Source: an uncultured Lachnospiraceae bacterium
Lineage (GTDB): Bacteria; Bacillota; Clostridia; Lachnospirales; Lachnospiraceae
Direction: 5' to 3'
NCBI GenBank assembly: GCA_902803245.1
Contig: CADCPJ010000155.1
Coordinates: 1-11,178, forward strand
DNA length: 11,178 bases
Under the pieces are notes generated by a model, which saw only the letters and a list, made by a program, of their open reading frames with translations, was not told the DNA's origin and searched no databases. Position 1 is the stretch's first letter; each line of letters opens with the position of its first letter. A program made the position numbers and the translations under genes. Of this stretch, positions 6,524 to 11,178 are shown one piece after another.

Positions 6524-7798
6524 ATGAAGAAAGGTATTGTGACCCTGATGGTAGCAGGCGCTCTGACAGCAGCACTTGCAACAACAGTTTCCGCTGATGG
6601 CGAGTCCCTTCGTCTGGTCAACGGCAAGATCGAAGTTGATGCAGCGCTGAAGGAAGCAGCTGCGAAGTACGAGGAAGAGACCGGTGTCCACGTTGAGATC
6701 GAATCCATGGGCGGCGGCGTAAACATTCAGGACGAGCTGAAGAAGCAGTATCAGGGCACAGGCATGCCGGATATCTTCGTCTGCGGCTCCGACGCTGACT
6801 TTGGCAACTGGGACGGCCTCCTTGCAGACATGAGCGACTGCGCATGGGCTAAAGACACGGATGCAGGCTATGTGGGCACAGACGGGCTCATCGGCTTCCC
6901 CTACACAACAGAGGCGATCGGCCTTGCTTACAACGCCGACATCCTTGAGAAGGCCGGCATTGATCCCGCTTCCATCACAGGTCCGGAATCCATGAGAGCT
7001 GCTTTCGAGACTCTCGACGGCATGAAGGATGAGCTCGGACTCACAGCAGTTATCGGCTGGTGCGCAGAGGCTCAGAACCTCTACTGGTCCACAGGCTCCC
7101 ACAGCTTCGCAAACTACCTCGACGCCGGCCTTGACCGCGACGACACAACCTATTCCGATCTTCTCGCTGACGGCGGACAGATCGACCACGACCGCTTCCT
7201 CGCTTACGCTGAGATGGTCGGCCTCTTCAACGAGTTCGCTGATAAGGATTCCGGATTCCTTACCTCCGGCACATACGATCAGCAGATCCTCGGCTTCGCT
7301 TCCGGCAAGTATGCATTTGTGACACAGGGCTCCTGGATCGGCGCCACAATGACAACGGATGATGCTGCTCAGTACGCTGAGGCTGGCAACTTCAAGGTCG
7401 GCATGATCCCGTACGCTTTCGAGGAAGGCATCGACACCATCCTTACAAACTCTCCGTCCTGGTGGGCAGTGTTCAAGAATGACAACACGGACGCCGCGAA
7501 GGCATTCCTTGACTGGCTTGCAACGGACGCCGGACAGGAAATCCTTGTCATGAAGGGCGGCTTCATCAGCCCGTTCAAGAGCTGCTCCTTCGTCGCTGAG
7601 GATCCGTTCGCTGAGACCATCTCCTCTTACACAGCAGCAGGCAAGACTTCTTCCTGGCATTGGCTGAAGAACAAGTCTGGTCTTGACCAGAACGCAACAG
7701 GCCAGATCTATCTGGACTACGCTCTTGGAAACATTCCGGATGCCGAGACCTTCACACAGGTTATGACTCAGGTCATTGCTGACTACTACGCTTCATGA
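6524..7798 (+). CDS. Extracellular solute-binding protein of a CUT1 sugar ABC transporter
   Basis: The 424-residue protein is of the family-1 (MalE/UgpB-like) solute-binding type. ATG 6524 is chosen because AAGGAGG (6512-6518) lies just before it and it starts a signal peptide; the frame extends upstream without one. The signal peptide (Lys2-Lys3, hydrophobic core 5-20, Val-Ser-Ala at 22-24) predicts cleavage before Asp25. There is no cysteine until residue 87, so the lipobox usual for Gram-positive binding proteins is absent. Family features include a helix near 37-53, the Met-Pro-Asp-Ile segment (81-84), and NTDAAKAFLDWLATDAGQEI (321-340). Trp and Tyr residues near 187-188 and 313-314 could stack on a sugar ring. 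It should deliver carbohydrate to the two permeases that follow. A terminator after it suggests higher expression than the permeases. Confidence 0.92.
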   Translation: MKKGIVTLMVAGALTAALATTVSADGESLRLVNGKIEVDAALKEAAAKYEEETGVHVEIESMGGGVNIQDELKKQYQGTGMPDIFVCGSDADFGNWDGLLADMSDCAWAKDTDAGYVGTDGLIGFPYTTEAIGLAYNADILEKAGIDPASITGPESMRAAFETLDGMKDELGLTAVIGWCAEAQNLYWSTGSHSFANYLDAGLDRDDTTYSDLLADGGQIDHDRFLAYAEMVGLFNEFADKDSGFLTSGTYDQQILGFASGKYAFVTQGSWIGATMTTDDAAQYAEAGNFKVGMIPYAFEEGIDTILTNSPSWWAVFKNDNTDAAKAFLDWLATDAGQEILVMKGGFISPFKSCSFVAEDPFAETISSYTAAGKTSSWHWLKNKSGLDQNATGQIYLDYALGNIPDAETFTQVMTQVIADYYAS

Positions 7799-7863
7799 TC
7801 GTATCCTGTACGAAAGCCTTCTCCGCTTGAAGGAAAGGGCGGATATTATAAGGTTTTATCCCG

Positions 7864-7902
7864 GGGGCGGCGACTGCGGTCGTCGCCCCTGTTTCCTTTT
7901 TT
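7864..7902 (+). terminator. Rho-independent terminator between binding protein and permeases
   Basis: A 10-bp GC-rich stem (7864-7873 with 7880-7889, one G-T pair) with the loop CTGCGG is followed by a T-rich tail ending in six T (7897-7902). Partial read-through would give the usual excess of binding protein over permease. Confidence 0.82.
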
Positions 7903-7944
7903 AAGGAACGGTGAAGAAGTTCTTATCCATTTTTTAAAGGAATA

Positions 7945-7982
7945 TTCTGCTTTTACAGACTATTTCGTTATACTGGTTAACC
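7945..7982 (+). promoter_or_regulatory. Possible permease promoter with abutting operator palindrome
   Basis: TATACT at 7969-7974 is a good -10 box, but the -35 box is weak (TTCTGC at 7945-7950, 18-base spacer). The perfect palindrome GGTTAACC (7975-7982) begins at the next base and covers the expected start point, a classic place for a repressor. The leader to ATG 8149 would be about 165 bases. Confidence 0.4.
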
Positions 7983-7999
7983 TTAAGTTTGCTGAAGGC

Positions 8000-8055
8000 A
8001 ATTTCTTGGTTCAGCCGAAGGGAATTTCTTGGTTCAGCCGAAGGGAATTTCTTGG
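8000..8055 (+). repeat. 23-bp tandem repeats in the permease leader
   Basis: Two identical 23-bp units (8000-8022 and 8023-8045), each beginning AATTTCTTGG and ending GCCGAAGGG, are followed by the first 10 bases of a third (8046-8055). A related fragment (GCTGAAGGC, 7991-7999) precedes them. They lie in the presumed transcribed leader and are not protein coding. Confidence 0.85.
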
Positions 8056-8148
8056 GTTAACTGCATATAGGGAAAACGAAAGGTTCTTACGCAGCAGACA
8101 TTTTCGTTAACGTCTATAACGACTATCAATAGCGAGGGAGATATTCGT

Positions 8149-9198
8149 ATGAATGCAAACACAGCTTCGCGCAAAATGCTTTCAATGATCCTGATCGTGG
8201 CCGGCGTGGTTTCTCTTGTTGGCTCACTGATCATGGATTTCAGCGGAAGCGGCGCGTCCTACCGCGGTGCACTCCTCATCATCGGCATCGCGGGAGTGAT
8301 TATCGGGCTCTACCTGTTCCCGACACTGAAGTATCACAGACGGATCATTTACATCATATTCCTGTTCCCGCTGCTCTTCACATTTGCCGTGACTGTGATC
8401 ATTCCGCTGGGACTGGGCATTTTCTACTCGTTCACAAACTGGACAGGCATCCAGTACACTGAGTTCGTGGGATTCGGCAACTACGTCGCCATGTTCAAGG
8501 ATCCGCAGTTCATCTGGTCCATCCTCATGACCTTCGTGTTCGTCGTTGTCAACATGATCCTGGTGAACCTGATCGCCTTCCTGCTTGCCCTTCTGTGCAC
8601 CAACGGCATCAAGGGCGGCGGCTTCTTCCGGGCCGCGTACTTCCTGCCGAACCTGATCGGCGGTATCGTCCTGGGCTATATCTGGCAGTTCGTCTTCAAC
8701 AACGTTCTCATCAACCTGACGAAGACCTCCCTGCTGGTTCAGACCAAGACGGCGATGCTCGCCATCATTGTGGTCTACATCTGGCAGTATGCCGGCTATA
8801 TCATGCTTCTTTATATCACCGGCCTCACCCAGGTTCCGAAGGACGTCCTCGAAGCTGCACAGATCGACGGCGCGAATGCGACCCAGACCCTCTTCCAGGT
8901 GAAGATTCCGATGATCGCATCGACCTTCACGATCTGCACATTCCTCACACTGACATCGGCATTCAAGCAGTTCGACGTCAACCTCGCCTTAACCGGCGGC
9001 ACAGGCTCTGTGGCGAACTTCATGGGCAAGTATCTGACAAGCGGCACCCAGATGTTGGCGCTCAATATCTACAATACGGCCGTCTCAAAGAATGACTACG
9101 CTCTCGGCCAGGCCAAGGCGGTGCTGTTCTTCATCATCCTCGCCTGCGTCTCGCTGATTCAGGTCCGTGTATCGAATTCGAAGGAGGTAGAACTCTGA
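8149..9198 (+). CDS. Sugar ABC transporter permease, MalF/UgpA type, with extra N-terminal helices
   Basis: The 349-residue membrane protein is a CUT1-type permease. The binding-protein-dependent permease core begins near residue 64, with helices near 66-92, 122-150, 160-180, 203-225, 258-272 and 322-340. The EAA loop that contacts the ATPase is clear at 235-256 (EAAQIDGANATQ, conserved Gly241). Compared with the common length near 290-300, it carries about 55 extra N-terminal residues forming two more membrane helices (about 10-28 and 40-58), similar in idea to the longer N-terminus of MalF. ATG 8149 has AGGGAG eight bases upstream. Its stop overlaps the start of the next permease gene by one base, so the two are translated together and should form a heterodimer. 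Substrate specificity cannot be deduced. Confidence 0.93.
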   Translation: MNANTASRKMLSMILIVAGVVSLVGSLIMDFSGSGASYRGALLIIGIAGVIIGLYLFPTLKYHRRIIYIIFLFPLLFTFAVTVIIPLGLGIFYSFTNWTGIQYTEFVGFGNYVAMFKDPQFIWSILMTFVFVVVNMILVNLIAFLLALLCTNGIKGGGFFRAAYFLPNLIGGIVLGYIWQFVFNNVLINLTKTSLLVQTKTAMLAIIVVYIWQYAGYIMLLYITGLTQVPKDVLEAAQIDGANATQTLFQVKIPMIASTFTICTFLTLTSAFKQFDVNLALTGGTGSVANFMGKYLTSGTQMLALNIYNTAVSKNDYALGQAKAVLFFIILACVSLIQVRVSNSKEVEL

Positions 9199-10070
9199 TG
9201 GTAGGCAAGGAAAGAAGAGTCAGATCTTATATTTTGACAATTGTCGGCATCGTTATTGCCGTGTATATCCTGTTTCCGTTCTATCTCGTCGTAATGAACA
9301 GCTTTAAAGTACAGGCGGATATCGTCGCCAACCCCATTGCCGTAAATGGAGTTTCCTTCAAGCAGTTCATCACCAACCTCGGGGCTGTCGTCAACAACTC
9401 GAACTTCAACTTCTGGAGAGCCCTGTTCTCCTCGGTTGTGATCACGGTGATCTCCCTCGCTCTCCTTGCCCTCTTCGGAGCTATGGCGGGCTGGGTTATA
9501 AGCCGGAACAACAGGACGAAGTGGGCGTCCGTGATCTACATGATCTTCATCGCCTCGATGATCATCCCGTTCCAGGTCGTCATGCTCCCGCTGGTATCCA
9601 CCTTCCGCGATGCAGGAGCTTTCGTGGGAATCCCGATGCTCTCAACAATTCCGGGCATCATCTTCGCTTACTGCGGATTCGGCGGCGCCATGACCGTCTT
9701 CATCCTTACCGGCTTCATCAAGGGCGTTCCTTATGACCTTGAGGAAGCGGCAGCGATCGACGGCTGCTCGCCTGAGGGAACCTTCTTCAAGATCATTTTC
9801 CCGCTGCTTACTCCTGTCATCACGACCGTCACGATCCTCAACGGCATGTGGATCTGGAACGACTATCTGCTTCCGTCCATGCTTCTCGGCCTGAACGGCA
9901 AGTACAAGACGCTTCCGGTTGCGGTCCAGTCGTTCGTGGGATCCTACGTCAAGCAGTGGGACCTGATCCTGACAGCGGCTCTGCTCGCGATTGTCCCGAT
10001 GATCGTCATCTTCCTGATCGGCCAGAAACAGATCATGAACGGCATGGTCGAAGGCGCGGTCAAGGGCTGA
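9198..10070 (+). CDS. Sugar ABC transporter permease, MalG/UgpE type
   Basis: The 290-residue protein has the usual length and six-helix layout of the second CUT1 permease. The first helix lies at about 9-33, followed by the family pattern FPFYLVVMNSFK (26-37). The EAA loop lies at 182-203 (EEAAAIDGCSPEG, conserved Gly189). It ends with a short tail after the last helix (about 257-276). ATG 9198 shares one base with the TGA of the previous gene (TGATG), with a strong AAGGAGGT at 9181-9188. It partners the MalF-type permease in the membrane and receives substrate from the binding protein at 6524-7798. No ATPase gene follows; the operon stops at a hairpin about 25 bases later, so the energising subunit must come from another locus, as is common for MsmX/MsmK-dependent importers. 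Confidence 0.94.
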   Translation: MVGKERRVRSYILTIVGIVIAVYILFPFYLVVMNSFKVQADIVANPIAVNGVSFKQFITNLGAVVNNSNFNFWRALFSSVVITVISLALLALFGAMAGWVISRNNRTKWASVIYMIFIASMIIPFQVVMLPLVSTFRDAGAFVGIPMLSTIPGIIFAYCGFGGAMTVFILTGFIKGVPYDLEEAAAIDGCSPEGTFFKIIFPLLTPVITTVTILNGMWIWNDYLLPSMLLGLNGKYKTLPVAVQSFVGSYVKQWDLILTAALLAIVPMIVIFLIGQKQIMNGMVEGAVKG

Positions 10071-10093
10071 TTACAGTATTGCCATGCATTCTT

Positions 10094-10136
10094 AAGGGGA
10101 GTTTGTTCTTCTTCACGGGGCACACTCCCCTTTTTC
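10094..10136 (+). terminator. Terminator after the permease genes
   Basis: A 9-bp stem (AAGGGGAGT at 10094-10102 with ACTCCCCTT at 10124-10132) with a 21-base loop is followed by more T (10133-10135). The long loop weakens it, but the position just past the operon and the T tail support termination. Confidence 0.7.
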
Positions 10137-10144
10137 ACTGATTC

Positions 10145-10220
10145 CCGTGCCGCTTGTAAGGCCCGGATCACTCATTGATCTTCCGTGCCGCTTGTGAGGC
10201 GCGGACCACTCTTTGACTGC
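10145..10220 (+). repeat. Two tandem 38-bp direct repeats
   Basis: Copies start at 10145 and 10183. The first 13 bases (CCGTGCCGCTTGT) are identical, and later bases differ at scattered single places. Each copy ends with a TTGA motif (10175 and 10213). They lie between the permease terminator and the promoter of the next gene, so tandem regulator sites are possible. No coding function is seen. Confidence 0.75.
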
Positions 10221-10243
10221 GGGACATCAGACATGCTGTTTTT

Positions 10244-10272
10244 TTGCATCTCTGATACCCGGACTTTATACT
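10244..10272 (+). promoter_or_regulatory. Promoter directly abutting the YesL-like gene
   Basis: TTGCAT (10244-10249), a 17-base spacer and TATACT (10267-10272) form a good vegetative promoter. The ATG of the next gene starts at 10277, four bases after the -10 box, which is about where transcription should begin. No ribosome site fits between them. Confidence 0.55.
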
Positions 10273-10276
10273 GCCT

Positions 10277-11056
10277 ATGAGAACACTCTTTAATGTGGAC
10301 GGGCCGGTCATGCGGGCCATGACGGACATCATGAATCTCGTGATCCTGAACCTGCTCACGCTCCTTTGCTGTATTCCCATCGTGACCGCGGGAGCGGCCC
10401 TGTCCGCCATGCACTATATTCTTCTGCAGATCATCGAGCAGGAGGAAGGCGGAATCGCGAGGACTTATTTCACCCAGTTCCGCGGAAACTTAAGGGATTC
10501 CACGCTTCCATGGCTCGCTGTCCTCATCTGCGGGATCCTTCTCTACGTCGACTTCCGGGTATTCGGGGCGGATGCGGACAAGAGATACCTAGTGATACCG
10601 GCCTATATTGCAGCCGCAGTTCTCGCCATGATCTTCGTCTGGCTCTTCCCGCTCCTCGCGAAGTTTTCCAATTCCTTCCTTGCGAGCATGAAGAACGCGT
10701 TTCTGCTCGCCGTGGGTAATCTGCCGAGAACGCTCGGAATGGTCGCTATCACGGCGGCGGTGCCGTTTGTCCTCACGCAGGTGACGGCGCTTCTTCCGCT
10801 GGCCCTTCTCTTCGGCATTTCCCTTCCGGCCTATTTAAGTGCGTTCCTCTACAAGGGCGTCATTTTACAAATGGTGAAACGGGCACAGGGAAATCAAGAC
10901 CAGGCAGACCGGGCGCAGGAAGGGGAAGCGCAAAAAGAGGAAGTGCAGGAAGAGGAAATGCAGAAGGCGGAAGTGCGGGAAGAGGAAGTGCGGGAAAAGG
11001 CGGAAGTGCGGGAAGAGGAAATGCAGAAGGCGGAAGTGCGGGAAGAAAAAATGTAG
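10277..11056 (+). CDS. YesL/DUF624-family membrane protein with charged pentapeptide tail
   Basis: The first 200 residues match the YesL (DUF624) family: an N-terminal motif of LFN...GP.MR type (4-13), then membrane helices near 20-40, 78-96, 106-128, 155-175 and 177-195. YesL-like genes commonly sit beside sugar ABC transporters; their exact role is unsettled. ATG 10277 gives the normal family N-terminus although no ribosome site precedes it. After residue 200 the protein leaves the family fold and becomes a Glu/Lys/Arg/Gln tail, with pentapeptide repeats from residue 219 of the form E-E-V/M-Q/R-E/K. The tail probably forms a cytoplasmic charged helix. TAG at 11054-11056 ends it, but the same frame stays open to the window end, and a copy of this segment 90 bp later has CAG instead. 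The full protein may once have been longer. Confidence 0.85.
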   Translation: MRTLFNVDGPVMRAMTDIMNLVILNLLTLLCCIPIVTAGAALSAMHYILLQIIEQEEGGIARTYFTQFRGNLRDSTLPWLAVLICGILLYVDFRVFGADADKRYLVIPAYIAAAVLAMIFVWLFPLLAKFSNSFLASMKNAFLLAVGNLPRTLGMVAITAAVPFVLTQVTALLPLALLFGISLPAYLSAFLYKGVILQMVKRAQGNQDQADRAQEGEAQKEEVQEEEMQKAEVREEEVREKAEVREEEMQKAEVREEKM

Positions 11057-11178
11057 GAAGTGGAAGTCCAGGAAGAGGAAATGCAGGAAGTAGAAGCGCA
11101 GGGAGAGGAAATGCAGAAGGCGGAAGTGCGGGAAGAAAAAATGCAGGAAGTGGAAGTCCAGGAAGAAAAAGTTCACAG
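10931..11178 (+). repeat. Purine-rich tract of 15-bp coding repeats
   Basis: The tract is built from 15-bp units encoding pentapeptides such as EEMQK and AEVRE, with one 18-bp unit. A larger period of 90 bp is visible: about 11011-11082 and 11101-11172 agree closely, differing early at 11013/11103 and at 11054/11144 (T versus C). The tract continues past the window edge. The opposite strand is pyrimidine-rich and gives a false Phe/His/Leu frame. Confidence 0.9.

Larger units (their letters stand above)
7799..8148 (+). other. 350-base regulatory gap before the permease genes
   Basis: This gap has no supported gene. It holds, in order, a terminator (7864-7902), a -10-like TATACT (7969-7974) directly abutting the palindrome GGTTAACC (7975-7982), 23-bp tandem repeats (8000-8055), and two further GTTAAC sites (8056-8061 and 8106-8111). 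The ribosome site AGGGAG (8135-8140) follows. A short frame on the opposite strand across the repeats has no coding character. Confidence 0.7.

Noticed and set aside
8000..8055. CRISPR array
   Set aside because: The 23-bp units are directly adjacent with no unique spacers, and no cas genes are present.
10145..10220. CRISPR-like or attachment-site repeats
   Set aside because: There are only two adjacent, diverged copies, with no spacer, integrase or mobile gene nearby.
10865..11176. - strand frame encoding a Phe/His/Leu repeat protein
   Set aside because: It is the complement of the purine-rich pentapeptide tract. The composition follows directly from that repeat, and no ribosome site or family is seen.

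Overview
The window looks like chromosomal DNA of a Gram-positive Firmicute, most likely a gut-type Clostridia (Lachnospiraceae-like) species. This is inferred from strong AGGAGG-type ribosome sites, CUT1 sugar-transport genes without a local ATPase, a LacI-family regulator, a YesL/DUF624 protein, and moderately high GC by eye. All convincing genes lie on the + strand. No rRNA, tRNA, insertion sequence or CRISPR array was seen.

Region A (1-4953) is a probable envelope or signalling locus. It begins with the C-terminal part of a membrane protein made of four 27-residue repeats and one terminal membrane helix. Next come a STAS anti-anti-sigma-type protein, a secreted helical protein with a repetitive acidic tail, an 830-residue FHA-FHA-ABC-permease protein with the layout of mycobacterial Rv1747, and an RsbW/SpoIIAB-type ATPase. 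A strong terminator closes the region. The STAS protein and the HATPase are the two halves of a partner-switching device, but no sigma factor is visible. This suggests that the switch controls the transporter or a sigma factor elsewhere. The last helix of the first protein matches the last helix of the ABC protein at 14 of 27 positions, so a second transporter of the same kind may lie just upstream.

Region B (4954-10136) is a carbohydrate uptake locus: LacI-family regulator, extracellular solute-binding protein, and two MalF/MalG-type permeases. The regulator and the binding protein each have their own promoter and terminator. The permease pair is separated from the binding-protein gene by a terminator and a 350-base regulatory stretch with 23-bp tandem repeats and three GTTAAC palindromes. 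No ATPase gene is present, so a shared MsmX/MsmK-type ATPase is expected. The substrate cannot be read from the sequence.

Region C (10137-11178) holds two diverged 38-bp direct repeats, then a promoter placed so close to the ATG of a YesL/DUF624 membrane protein that the mRNA may be leaderless. The 3' end of this gene runs into a purine-rich tract of 15-bp units coding for pentapeptides. An in-frame TAG, where a copy 90 bp later has CAG, ends the protein, yet the frame stays open to the window edge.
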